From the NCBI GenBank assembly GCA_036971615.1, contig JAYKKR010000004.1, positions 806,001 through 870,000 of the forward strand: a DNA stretch of 64,000 bases, in the 5' to 3' direction. The notes beneath the pieces were generated by a model. That model searched no databases, was not told the origin of the DNA, and saw only the letters and a list, made by a program, of their open reading frames with translations. The stretch comes from Amyloporia xantha (lineage: Eukaryota > Basidiomycota > Agaricomycetes > Polyporales > Adustoporiaceae). Of this stretch, positions 19,840 to 31,413 are shown piece after piece. Position 1 is the stretch's first letter; each line of letters begins with the position of its first letter. A program made the translations under genes and the position numbers.

Positions 19840-20967
19840 GTGAATACAGCACTCCCCATCTTTCCCCTCACCGCCATGTTAGCAGCAGCGGTCCGTCGTA
19901 ATTTCAGTCAGACTCGACGTATATCACGTCGCTTTACATCTACGTCTGCAGAATCCTCGTCCTCGTCCTCATCCTCCTCAAACCGCAGATTTCTCGGGAC
20001 GTTCGCAGTCTGCAGCACTGTCGCTACCGCATCGTATGCACTCGGCTCCCTGTACCCACCAGACCTTGCGACTTTGATATCTCCTCGTAGTGCGCCTCCT
20101 CCTCTGCACCCCCAGGATCCTCAACACATTGCCTATGTTGCATCACTTGAGGACTCACTCGAAAAGCTACCGGCTCTGGCTGCAGCTCGAGCGCGTGAGG
20201 ATGCGGCAGAATGGTACGAGGCGAGGCCGTACCTCAATCTCCCAGCAGAACGCAGGGTAAACAGCCTGACGGGAGGTGCTCTGAGTGGGCCTGGGAAGCT
20301 GGCCATTGCGCCGCTCATCCGTGCGAAGTGGGATAACAGTGAGGCGATGATATTTGTACACGTAGGCCGGGGCGTGTGTGGACACGAGGGGGTTGTACAC
20401 GGTGGATTGCTGGCAACATTGCTCGATGAGACTCTCGGCAGACAGGTACGTCTACCTATCTGTTTTACGTGTATCGGCGCTATGAACATGGGAATTGATG
20501 GATTGCGTAGGCTCTTCTGAATCTTCCTGACAAGATCGGAGTCACGGCGTATCTCAATCTGAACTATCGCGCGCCTACTCGTGCGGACCAGGTGCGATAA
20601 ATGGTTCGCTCGTCTCGTCCATCATGTTGATACTTTTCACTGCTGTAGTTCCTTGTCATCAAGACCCGCCTTGTAGAAGCCAAGGGCCGAAAGTCCAAGG
20701 TTGCAGGCAAGATTGAGGACTTGCAGGGCAATACCCTCGTAGAAGCAGAGTAAGCTGCTCGCACACTTGCCACAATCCTTGCTAACCGGCATCACCAGAG
20801 CACTCTTCATTCAGCCAAAATACGCCAAGTTCTTGGAAGCAAGCAGGATCCGTGAAACGCTTGGCGAACCCAGCGAGTCTAGAGAACCCATTACCGAAGG
20901 CGCTGTTGCTCCCGTCCCAGTGACTATGCCAGATGGCACGTCTACATTTGGTCAAGGCAAGGCATGA
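19840..20967 (+). CDS. Hotdog-fold (PaaI-like) acyl-CoA thioesterase, probably mitochondrial
   Basis: Exons are 19840-20445, 20511-20591, 20649-20749 and 20799-20967; introns of 49-65 nt keep the frame. The second Met at 19876 is an equally good start. The N-terminus (MLAAAVRRNFSQTRRISRRF) is rich in Arg and Ser with no acids, like a mitochondrial targeting peptide. A hydrophobic stretch around LGTFAVCSTVATASYALGSL may be a membrane anchor. The hotdog core has CGHEGVVHGGLLATLLDETLG, the HGG segment and acidic residue of this superfamily, followed by VTAYLNLNYRAPT and FLVIKTRLVEAKGRKSKV. Such enzymes cleave acyl-CoA; the substrate cannot be told. The LINE ends 226 bp upstream and may have displaced the promoter. 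A possible TATA-like TATTTAAG is near 19791. Confidence 0.85.
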
Positions 20968-21486
20968 AGTCGGGACCGTTGGCCTGCCATTTGCGCCATC
21001 ATTAAACAGGCTGCCGATAGAGCACGACCGCTAGAAGCTTCGGCTTAGAGTCCGTCCCGCATACATGATATATCCAATCAGGAGTAGATCTTAGGTTATG
21101 TTTGAATAATAGATTCAATACGGGGTCATAGCCTTGAGCCGTCACTCAACGGTGTTTACTTAGCCTGGCCCTTAGTTTTAAATGCATCGGAGACGGTTCT
21201 GAATCCAACTTCGTACTCTCATGAGGACATCGTTCTAGGTTGGATACTACATGTTCTGCTGCTTTACGACCGTGAACAATTAGTTCGGTGCTGAATATGA
21301 GACATGTACGAGCGAATACGCAAATAGCCCATGCGGTGTGCTCATAGGCATTTGCGAGCGTATAGAACGCGGGAGTTTCTCCTTGTACAGGAAATAGTAC
21401 ACATTATAGACGACTAGAGTAAATTAGATCATAAAAGTCACGTCACACTCGGAAATGAGGGATGCCATGTCAGAGATGTCGTAAAG
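20968..21486. other. Intergenic, convergent 3' ends
   Basis: This is the space between the thioesterase stop and the XPF stop. I see no gene or repeat in it. Confidence 0.6.
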
Positions 21487-24400
21487 TTATCGTTTCCGCT
21501 CACCACGATGTATGAACTCCCAACATGCTTTCCCTGGCTCTACCCCCAATATTTCCTGCACCTGGGCTAGGTCCAGCTCGCATAGCTCCCGGACGCTACC
21601 AACTTTGCTCATAACGTGTTTGACATTCTTCGCAGTTATACCGGGCAACGATCGCAAGAGCTCTTCCGCAGCGGCGTTAACGCCCGCACCAGCATTAGGA
21701 TCCTCTTCCGCCCCAACGACGATGGCCTTTGTTGGATCCGGTTCTGGGTTGTTGGCCTTGAGGTCGCGGAATATCTCCGCTGTCGCATATGGAGACGAGG
21801 ACCAGATTATCCGAACTCGAGGAAAGGTCAGTGTGAGGAGAACTAGTTTGGACTGTATGCTGGCCGCTGCACTGGGGACTTCGGATGCATTGTTGGGTTT
21901 CTTGGAAGGATATTTATTGGATGCCTTCGCATACGATTTGACATCGGCGACGGCCTTTACAGCTTGTCAGTTCTGATAAGTTTCAGATGGGGAGACATCC
22001 TCACTTCAAGGGAGAAAGATTTATGTTCTTCGAACTCGATTAGCAGGATTGGTTGCTTGTAATGGACTGACATGAGCTCGCATTGTGTATACCTGGACAA
22101 ACATGCATCAATAGAGTTATCCAAGCATTTCACAAGAGGACTCACAGTCGGCCACTGTTGAAACTGGACACGAGATCAGGTATACTCTTCCGCTCTACAC
22201 AGATTTCAGGAGTCAAAATATAGTCGCCGACGGTGAGCGTGACGGGAATGACGAGAAGCTGGGAAGCATGCAGAAGCGAGGGTAAGGAAGATCGGAACTC
22301 TCGCATGTCCACAATGACCTTGCACGGAATTAGGCAGCATCCAAGATTGCTAACGCAGACGACCTACCCTAGAAGGTTCGGAAGAAATTTCTTTTCTTCC
22401 TCCCGCAATCCTACTGCTGATTGTCTTGATTAAGTTTTCGCTTGATGCCCCTGCTCTGCGATCTTCCATGATGGGCATCAACATCGACTGCGGAGAGTCT
22501 GTCAGGGGAAGCAGAAAAAAGGTTCATGGGAAAAACTCGTACCCCTCGCTCTTTGATCAGCCTTTCAAACGACTCCTTCTCTCGTCTGAGACCGGTGAGG
22601 TACTTGCCCTCTTCGCAACTGAGCTTGTACATCATAAAATACACGCGTACACCAAGTCCAGGATTAGAATTACGATACACCTGCAACTCGTTGTTTCAAG
22701 CGCAGCACAGCAAAAAGAAGGGTGTTCAGGCTGACCTCGATGCGCCGAATGAACTCTAGATTTGGTTCGAACATGACGATGAAACGAGGCTGGATTTCTT
22801 GGAGCATTCTGTCGTCGATATCGTCGGAATATGCTCTCACCAGCGCTGTCTGCTCGGGTGCTAGCAGCCCAAAGTGAGCGTCAAAATCAATGTCGAAGTC
22901 GAGTAATGTGACGTCGTCGGCCAGCTGGGCCTCAGGTGCAACATTGGGCTGGGTAGATAAACTGCGTTTGGGAATGAGCTAAAGATCCAGTGGTGACAAA
23001 AGACGCTTACAATGCCGCTATATCGTCAGCTTCTTCTCTCATGGCCCCCTCCCCAAGTGTATCCACTCTGCCGGTATTAACCTTGTCTCTGGTGGTCGCC
23101 GATAGCTGCCCACCTCCTCTGACACGCCTCCGGTTTGCAGCTCTTTCTCGCCTCTCCTTATCCTTCTTCCTGAGCGCCTCGCTCACCTCGGCATCGATAT
23201 TATCCTTGTCTTTCCTGCCCTCTGGCATTGCGAAGTGGCCTCTACCATCCTGCTTCCTGTCGTTAAGTTTTCCTTTCCACCACAGGTACAATCTAAGCTT
23301 ATTTTCCATCATCTTCCGACCACGCGATCCCGGAGGAGCATCCTGATCCATCGATGACAAGAACTCGCTCAGGACACTGCAGGTGCGCAACGACGAAGTC
23401 ATGACAAGTACGGTGTTCGTACCAGGTGAGACTGAGGACCGTCGAGATTAGTCTAGAGTAGGGACTAGCAGGTGCCACTTACGAGAAGTTAGCCGAGACT
23501 CTAATCTCATTGTTTCTTCCTCGATCTCTTGGAGGACATCGGCCAGGAGACTCCACTTGGGTAGCTCCTCTAGGACCGGATCCATTCCATCCGGTAGCCA
23601 TTTTGGCCGTCGAGGTTTATCAGAACTCAACCCCATTCGAATACTATTGGAAACACCTGCCCGCCCCTCAAGCTCATCTAAAGCAGCCCACGCATCTTCA
23701 TCCTCAAAGGGATCGGCGACAGCAGCCGGTGCCTTCTTCGTGGGGGCACTCATCGTATAGCATCGTCGTTTGGCATAGGCAAATATCACGTTCGCCGCAT
23801 CAGTGAGTAGCCATGGGGACTGGTTATGGCGAGCAGTACCCGATTCGGTCGTAGTATTCGATGCTATCAGTGTCTCCAGATATGCGTGGAATGCGAGCGA
23901 GTCGTACGTGAGTAGGTAGCTGTAGAGACATTGTCATCTATATACCGACGTAAGACTGGACTGGTAGACGTACTTGAGCAAACGACGTAACGTAGCAAGG
24001 TCGCCAACGAGCTGCTTCGTTTTAGGTCCCACTTTATGCCATACGGGGTCAAGGATTCTTCTGACAATCATGTCGAAGGATCTGAAGTGTGCGTTGTCGA
24101 TGTTCAGGTCGTCCAGATCCAGCTATGATGTCCATGTGAGCTTGGTATCAGTACCTTGCACCGAGACCCACCTACCGCAGTATTCGAGCGCTTCAGCTCA
24201 GAGAGAGTGGTGGTCATGCACTGAACGATCGCGCCGTGGATCTCATCCATTGATTCTGACATTGCTTGATGTAACTCCACTAGGTCTGGTCGTTTGAGAT
24301 CAAGAGATTCCTTCACCTCAGCATGAAATCTGATGCGATTGAATACGCTGCTAACTCGCCTGCACCACCTGATGAAAATTCACCTTGGGTAGATATGTAC

Positions 24401-25039
24401 CGTACGCAGCTGCAACTCCTTGAGAATGGTTCGCAGGGGGGACATGCCGCTGGTAATATGCTCCGGTTGATCTGAAAATGCCTTCAAAAAGCCATTTTGA
24501 TTTTTCTCCCGGAAGAGACGGACGATGAAAGCTTCAGGGGAGGTTGGGGTTATCCTTGTTTTCATATCAGTATAGGGTTATGTTATCAAAAACCGTCTCA
24601 CTTCTCGGCATGTAGGATAACAATACCTGTGATAAGCTCGGTAGGGATGTCGGAGGACAGCATGTCTACCGTAAAGATCTGTGACGTTATAGATATCAGT
24701 CCTCCCTTCTTGTAGAGGTCCTGCCTGCGTAATCATTCGAAGGGAGATTCAAACATGAATGCTGACAACACACCTATCTTTCTTGACCGTCTCGAATCCT
24801 ACTATCCGAAGACCCGGCTTCCTGCATCCTAGGATGCCTAACTCTTCGCCAATGGCTGACTCCTCTTCCTGGGACGCATTCACAAGGAGGACAAGGTTGT
24901 TTGGAGAGTCATATATTTGCAAAAGTTTGCACACGACCCTCCGTAGCCCAAGCCCTCGAGCCAGGAGAAGTAGTTCACTTGTAGACGGGTCATGTATTTT
25001 GTCCAAGATGCTTTTATGAAAGGGCAGCAATGTCGCCAT
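21487..25039 (-). CDS. RAD1: XPF/Rad1 structure-specific DNA repair endonuclease
   Basis: This is the catalytic subunit of the XPF-ERCC1 (Rad1-Rad10) nuclease, which cuts 5' of bulky lesions in nucleotide excision repair and trims flaps and crosslinks in the nucleus. I chose ATG 25039 ([15 protein letters not shown]); an upstream ATG at 25096 is also in frame. The N-terminal helicase-like part has [37 protein letters not shown] and [20 protein letters not shown]. The ERCC4 nuclease motif reads [16 protein letters not shown] ... [19 protein letters not shown], with the GDx(n)ERKxxxD residues present (about 22170-22330). The C-terminus has a tandem helix-hairpin-helix ([16 protein letters not shown] ... 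[12 protein letters not shown]) that pairs with ERCC1. There are many short introns, for example after KKDR near 24775. No break is seen. It is divergent from the JMJD4-like gene. Confidence 0.92.
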
Positions 25040-25645
25040 CGGTATTGGTAAGACAAGTTGAAGTAGTCGCAGAATCGAAGTGGTGTAGTAAATCACGAGG
25101 AACCAGCTGGTTTCATGAGAAAAGGCGCAGCTATTTTATCCACCGTAGTCGAGATCAGGACATTGCACACTCGATGCTTGTGTTAATGTCGGGGTGATTC
25201 ACATGAACCTGCGATACATGAATCTGGCGAAGAACCGTTATAGAAGTATATCGAATACTCACTTGCACGCGATACCAGGGATACCTGGAATGTACACAAT
25301 GAGCACTTGAGGCTAAAACATAATATACACCATACGTCTACTGAAGCGGTCCAAATGGCATCTACAAGATCGACCTCCGACATCACGCTGTGACATTTCG
25401 CGTTTGTCACTGGTTCATTGGTCGGATTGCTCCGAGTCAGCGGTAGCGGCTACTTCCACACTCCCTTGAAGGTTTCTTCTCGGATCTGCTTTTGCTCTAT
25501 ATCACTTCCTTTAGAAAGCTGTCGTGGTGTCATAGGGTGGCATCTTCAAAGGCCGATTTCGACTTAGCTTCAAATTGAGGTCAATTTGATTAGCAGGCCA
25601 GTGGTTTTGCGGGGGACTCGCGATAGTCCATGAAACCAGCGGGAT
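25040..25645. other. Shared upstream region of XPF and the JMJD4-like gene
   Basis: This is about 600 bp between two divergent genes. Small open frames here look random. I found no clear TATA box or conserved element. Confidence 0.5.
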
Positions 25646-27207
25646 ATGATATACTGCCACAAACATGGCGGTGAGCTTGGACATCATGCATTGCCAATTG
25701 AACACAGCTAAATATACCCCAGTGCGCCATCCAAACCTGCGAATACTTAACAGATCCCCCTTCATACGAAGAATTTCTTGCAAATTATCTACTCGCCAAT
25801 AAACCTGTCATGATTGGCCCCAGTCTTGTCTCCTCTTGGAGTGCGTCCCAGACATGGGTTATGCCTGGTGATGCATCTCTCTCCATCCCTGCACAGATAG
25901 ATTGGGACTATCTCTCAGTCGAGTACGGTCAATATGAAGTTACCGTGGCAGACTGTGCGACGCGCGAATTTAGCGACCAAAAGCGCCAGACGATGCTATT
26001 TCGCGACGTTATCGACTTGTGGAAGGCTGGCCGCGGCAACTCGCTATACGTCAAAGACTGGCACCTCGCGCGCGCCATCGCCTCTGATCATAATTGCAAG
26101 CCACCGTTCTACACGACCCCAGACATCTTTCGGGACGACTGGATGAATGCATACTATTCTGCATGCACCAACGACGACTTTCGCTTTGTGTATGTCGGTG
26201 CGGCGGGAACATTTACGCCACTGCATCGCGACGTCTATACGTCGTATTCTTGGTCCACCAACGTCTGTGGGCGCAAGCGCTGGTGGCTCTTTCCGCCTGA
26301 ACAGACGAAGTTTCTATTCAAGCGAGGGAGGGAAGGCGAGACAGCGTTTGACGTGAGAGATATCGACGCAAATGACTTCCCCGATTTTGAGAGTGCAAGA
26401 CCCATCATAGTTGAGCAGAAGGATGGCGAAACGATCTTCGTGTAAGCTTCCATATATTGTTGCAATAAAGTGAAACCTAAAGTCGATCGCTTTGGAATAT
26501 TGGCGTAGTCCGAGCGGCTGGTATCATCAGGTAAGTGAGGTCTCATGCATTCCAGGCTCATTAATCTAATATGCCGTCGCAGGTCGAAAACCTAACAGCA
26601 TGTATATCGATCAATCACAACTGGTGCAACTCAGTGAATCTACCTTCTCTCTACAAGTCTATGTGCGAGAAAGTTGTAGAGGTCGAACAAGCACTCGAGG
26701 ATGTCGAAGAGCTCCTGTCACAAAATCAAACAGGCATCGGAGATGCCACCAATTGGCAACGTGAGTGGGTGCAGATCGTACAAGACGTTGTCGAGAAGGA
26801 TGCTGGGTGGAAGTGGGTGCCGGATGCTGTGTCATTGACTGCAAGATCAGATCGAACTAATGGCTTGTTTCAGCTGGATGACATTCTGGAAAATGGTTCT
26901 TCATGCGCTGCAGGCAGGGTCTAGGAAAACAGATGCAGATTGCATGGTTAGGACTTCGTCTAGGCCCACTTGATAGTTCTGACTCCGCCCCCCCTATTCC
27001 CATCAACAGACACATATTTGTCAAAATACACCGTGCGACTCGGACCTGACTCCGTCGCGAGCCTTCGTTATACAGCGTGTTAGGGCATGCTACAACGATT
27101 TCAGAGCCCGCGACCGGCGGGAAGTCGAACTTGTCAATGGCCTCGACGATATCTTACAACTGGTTGGGACAGTAATGGGTACCGATGCTAATGTTCTTGC
27201 ACCCTGA
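25646..27207 (+). CDS. JMJD4: JmjC-domain protein of the JMJD4 type (2-oxoglutarate oxygenase)
   Basis: The proposed exons are 25646-25670, 25754-26441, 26509-26530, 26583-26812, 26874-26946 and 27010-27207. The frame is open from 25754 (DPPSYEEFLANYLLANKPV), which has no ATG before Met at 25810, so a 25-nt first exon with ATG 25646 is proposed; this is the least certain part. The JmjC core has LYVKDWHLAR, FRFVYVGAAGTFTPLHRDVYTSYSW (the iron-binding HxD), GRKRWWLFPP, and PSGWYHQVENL with the distal His. The C-terminal helices (WMTFWKMVLHALQ ... FVIQRVRACYNDF) are spread over two small exons. Human JMJD4 hydroxylates a lysine of release factor eRF1, so a role in translation termination is inferred by family. 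No break is seen. Confidence 0.82.
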
Positions 27208-28025
27208 TGTTGCCGCGGGGTCCCAACTCACGGTAATATACACAATATTAGTGCGTTGCCATCGGTCAATGTCTGATTTGAGTCTGATTCGTCCATGATT
27301 GACAGATGTCAGGTGCATATGTACTGGTGAGTCTGCGCAGGTCGTTGCTATGATGCGTTCGTGCTATCACTGGGCTCAAATTCATAAATTTCAGTGTCGA
27401 TATCCTTCCTTGTTGCTGCTTTTCTGGCACTACAATCGGCATGTACAACTACCGACCCAAGTGCGGACTTGAGGCAGCTTGCGCGATTAGATATCACCCG
27501 TGTGATGGAATGATTGCAGATCAGTCGGAATCTGCCCGGCGCTCGATCTCTGCGGGAATTCTTCGAAGGTCGGGATGGATACTTGAAGCGTTCTTTCGAG
27601 CGCGATCGCGTCAGATACTCGATCTATCACTCCTCCGCCTCAAGCCCCTCCGCGGCTGTATTTTTCCTACCAGATGTCGTTATTTCTATCCCTCCCAAAC
27701 TCACATTCAAAGAATTCACCGGTCCACACTAGTCATCGAGATTACATCAGCTGATTTCCGAGGCCGGCTCAGTTGATGCGCACCTGATTGGCCTGGAGAT
27801 GAAGCGATGCATATTGCGCGCGTGTCATGGCAATGCTGTGCGGGCGCAGGAAAGTATATATACCACAACACCAACTTCCGACCCTCTCCGCCTCGTCCTC
27901 GTCGACGACCAGGTACCTTATCTCCTCCGTTCTAATACAAGTGGCTGGTCCACTCTGTTTCTTTTTCACGCCTGCATTTGCTTTTACTGCTTCTTTCACG
28001 CTTGTCACGACTTTCAATCACGCCA
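27208..28025 (+). other. Intergenic region with a possible gene remnant at about 27418-27732
   Basis: A + strand frame reads SFLVAAFLALQSACTTTDP (signal-peptide-like), DLRQLARLDITRVM, a TGA at 27511-27513, then ISRNLPGARSLREFFEGRDG and FLPDVVISIPPKLTFKEF to a stop at 27732. The composition looks protein-like but I recognise no family and find no good ATG. It may be a decayed secreted-protein gene or an unresolved exon structure. Confidence 0.25.
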
Positions 28026-29642
28026 ATGTTGAACAGAACCGCAGGTACGCTTGGTCGTAATGCCACGACGCCCCTCTCTCCCGCGCTTCTCAAGCTCGAA
28101 CCGGAGCAACGCGTGCGGCTCATCAAGTCCAGCCAGAAGGTTGGCCGCGTGCTCGGCGCGATGCCCACTATTGACGTGGTATCACCGACAATTGTGACCT
28201 TCACTCCCCCGACAACCCCGAGGTCAGGACCGACTCCCTTGGGAAATGTACGATCCTTGTTCGCGCAGCACTCTCCAGTTGCCTTCATCCACTCCGCTGC
28301 TGCGAAAGTCTCTGCTTATGAGGATTCGCCCAAGTCTCCTGTCGTCCACTATAAGATCAATGTGACTCAGGAGGTTTCCACCCATGTCGACATGCCTGCC
28401 AGCGCTACAAGGCGTGTGGGCAACAAGCTGCGCCGTAAACATGTTCCTGCTGCCCTGCCATTGCCTCAGGCGCAACGCACTGAAGCGCTCCCTCTCTCTC
28501 CGTTCCGCTACGGCGTGTTAAGGTAGGATAGAATCGTTCTTCTACAGTAGAGGACTTCCATCTCACGCTTTTCGCACAAAAGATCAGTACACACGCCAGC
28601 ATTGTCCCCTCTCTCGCCTGTGTCTCCATTCTCACCTATAACAGAGGCGAAGATCGAGCAGAACAAATTGGAGAAGCTTGAGAAACTAGAAAAGCTCGCA
28701 CAGTGCGCAAATGTGGATATGCCGCAGGCACTCATTTACCCCTCTTTCGGCCAAGTTGAAGAGAAGGCGGAAACGATCACCTCATTCCTTGACTTGTACC
28801 GCATGCGTGCCCAGGACGATGGAGACTTGTTCACAACCAGCCGAGTCATTCAGCGCGAGGAGGGTGAAGTTGCCGAGCTCATGGAACCCGAAAGCAGGGA
28901 TGCGGCTGGGAGAACAGACAGGAGAAGGACCCGGGGTATGTCCATGCAGAAGCGGCGCAGTCGGTCGGTCGGAGACTTCTATAGCTTCGCAGATGCGCTG
29001 GAACTGCAGAGCCCGCGATTCAGCTCTCAGCAAGAACGGCGCTTCAGCAGGTTTGCAGCCAACTCGCAGATCTATGCAGTGCCTCCCCCGACAGCTGTGA
29101 GTGCCTCGCCGCACCCCTTCGCCGCGGTCGTATCGCCGTCCGTCTACTCCCAGGCGTCTGCTGAAGCTGAGGACGACGGCGACATCGCTGTTCTTGTGCC
29201 ATCTCCCCCGTTCTCGCCTGCGGTTAGCCCGCGGCTGCAGCGCCAGAGGTCCTTCTCGCGCGCCAAGCAGACCATCCTCGGCGCAGATGCGAAGCTCATG
29301 GCAGAGTTCCGCACGGGCTTCGGGACCCGCCCGCTGGACTTCACGCTCCCGTTTTTCCCTCCGCCCACAGGCCCTCTTCCGTCGCCGCCTGTGTCGCCCT
29401 CATTGGCAGGCATCAAGTCTCCCAAAGTGCCGTACTGGGTGAAGGGGTCGTTCCGCCCGCGCAATTCAGCGGAGGCGCTGCAGCTCATCGACTCGGCTTC
29501 GCGAGCGCGAACGAAGCGTGTTTCTAGGGTAGGACAGGATGCCACGCCCCGTACGGTGAGGTTTGAGCGGAGAATGGGGTGGGGTGGACAGTGGAACCAG
29601 GGGAACATGGCCGGGATGATTGACTCGCTGAAGGAGCTCTGA
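28026..29642 (+). CDS. Uncharacterised Ser/Pro-rich protein
   Basis: There are two exons, 28026-28522 and 28583-29642, joined in frame across a 60-nt GT-AG intron (YGVLR then SVHTPALSPLSP). The product is about 518 residues, low in complexity, with many SP and TP dipeptides (SPLSPVSPFSP, PSPPVSPSLAG), which are possible proline-directed kinase sites. A short heptad-like charged stretch, KLEKLEKLEKL, may form a small coiled coil. A basic segment RRRTRGMSMQKRRSRSVGDF could be a nuclear signal. No enzymatic domain is seen. The C-terminus ends MGWGGQWNQGNMAGMIDSL. An in-frame upstream ATG at 27978 exists but reads through a Leu-rich, unlikely segment. The function is unknown. Confidence 0.7.
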
Positions 29643-30064
29643 CGGCTTTCATGAGACGTTGTTGGAGGTGCACATGTCGAGAACATCGTGATATGTTCGT
29701 GTAGGGATATCTGACGTCTTTTGCGTTGTTCTCGCCATTCGTTCATACGAAACAACTGCGCGCGGTAGAGCGTTCACTAAAGACGTTCGATTATTATGAT
29801 ACACAAAGCAGTTAATTTACTTCAATCCTTCCTAATTGACTGAGAAATAAAATCATCGTATGACAGTATTTGGTATGTTGTAGCAGCTTTCAGTCCTCAT
29901 TGTTGCACACTATTCTGCACAGAGCGACACCGTATAGCATATAGGCATATGACATGGAGTAAGTACGGCAAGAATGCATGAGCAAGGACGAAATCCATCG
30001 TCTTTTACGGTCACCGTCAGACCTCCGGTAACGACACCCAATAACCCAACGCGCGACCAAAATT
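29643..30064. other. Intergenic, convergent 3' ends
   Basis: This is about 420 bp of AT-rich sequence between the Ser/Pro-rich gene and eL8. Nothing else is seen. Confidence 0.6.
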
Positions 30065-31413
30065 CTAGAGCTTCGCAGCGTTGGCAGCCGTGAGAGTCTG
30101 GCCAGCAGCCTTGGCACGCTTGCGCAGCATCTGAGTGGACTTGTTGCCACGGATGCCTCCACCCCATTGGCGACGCTGCTCCTCGTACTTGTCGGAGCTA
30201 TGAAAAATGAAGCGTCAACACCAGCGTGACCAACTAAAATACCATAAATTAACGCACAAGTTGGCCTTGGCAGCGCTGACGAGAGTGCTAAGCTCACGCT
30301 GGTCCTCGCTCTTCACGTCCTGAAGCGTAAGGACAGCAGCGGTCTTCTTGTGCACGACCGTACCAAGACGAGCCTTGCCCTTCACGATAACGTAAGGGAC
30401 ACCCATCTTGCGGCACAAGGCGGGCAAGAAGACGACGAGTTCGATGGGGTCAACGTCGTGGGCGATCACAACGAGGGATGCCTTCTTCGCCTCGATAAGG
30501 GCAACACAGTGGTTAAGACCATATTTGACAAACAAGGGCTTCTTGGAGTCTTTGGCCTGAGCCTCCTTCTCCTCGGCAGTTGCCTTAGCAGTCGCCTCGA
30601 GGCGGGCCTTCTTCTCCTGCTTGGTCTCAGGACGATACCTTCAGAACATGCGAGGTGAGCATCGCATATGAGTAGACCCGACGTAAACCGTACTTGTTCA
30701 AGAGCTTGAACAACTGAGTAGCAGTGTTCTTGTCGAGAGTGTGGGTGAACTGCGCAATGGCAGGCGGCACCTTGAGGCGCTGGTGCAAGATGACCTTCTG
30801 GCGCTGGAGGCGAACATATTCGGGCCACTTGACGAAGCGGGTCAAGTCGGTCTTGTGCTGAATGTCCTGGCCTAATATGCGAGATTATTAAAGTATAATA
30901 TCAAAGGAAGTAAAAAGACACATACCGATACCAAAGTTCTTGGGACGAGCCTCGAAGAGGGGGTTCTTCTGGGTCTTAGTGCCCTTGCTCGCGCCGAAAG
31001 GGGCGGGGGCAGGCTTCTTGGCGGATCCTTTCGTGGCCTTGGGCTGGTCATTGAGACGAGATACATCAGCATTCTGCAATACTGTCTAGGACAGATCGCG
31101 GAACGATGCACTCGGAGCTCTAACGCCCACACTCATCCACCTACGATGGCAGATGAGTGCGAGCCCAGCATAGCTTCTCAAAGCGCCTCATTGCTCATAA
31201 ATGAGCTCAGCAAGAAGCTTGGACAGTTGTCCAGTGCTGAAGCGGAAGATTCTGGGAGCTGAGGAGAAGAATAAGACGATCGCAAAATTGAGATGACATC
31301 TGGAAGCGAGACGCACCATCCATGTCATGCTGCTTTGTTTACCCAGATCTTCCACCCGTCAAGAGCTCCGAATGCACCGTACGGCACATTACATCCAAAG
31401 TTTTGCTCACCAT
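30065..31413 (-). CDS. RPL8: 60S ribosomal protein eL8 (L7a/Rpl8)
   Basis: This is a structural protein of the large ribosomal subunit. The proposed exons on the minus strand are 31413-31411 (the ATG alone), 31043-30926, 30871-30694, 30638-30258 and 30198-30065. The first intron (367 nt) starts GTGAGC right after the ATG; its acceptor gives [18 protein letters not shown]. Conserved parts are [45 protein letters not shown], the L7Ae fold ([20 protein letters not shown] and [20 protein letters not shown]), and [19 protein letters not shown] at the end. The length is about 270 residues, as usual. The ATG-only first exon with a long intron is common in fungal ribosomal protein genes. An alternative upstream Met at 31079 gives an unconserved N-terminus and is disfavoured. 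Confidence 0.93.

Noticed and set aside
21512..21976. 154-codon + strand frame
   Set aside because: It is a shadow of the last XPF exon, which has clear helix-hairpin-helix motifs on the minus strand.
31044..31410. snoRNA inside the long first intron of eL8
   Set aside because: No convincing C/D or H/ACA boxes were found by eye.
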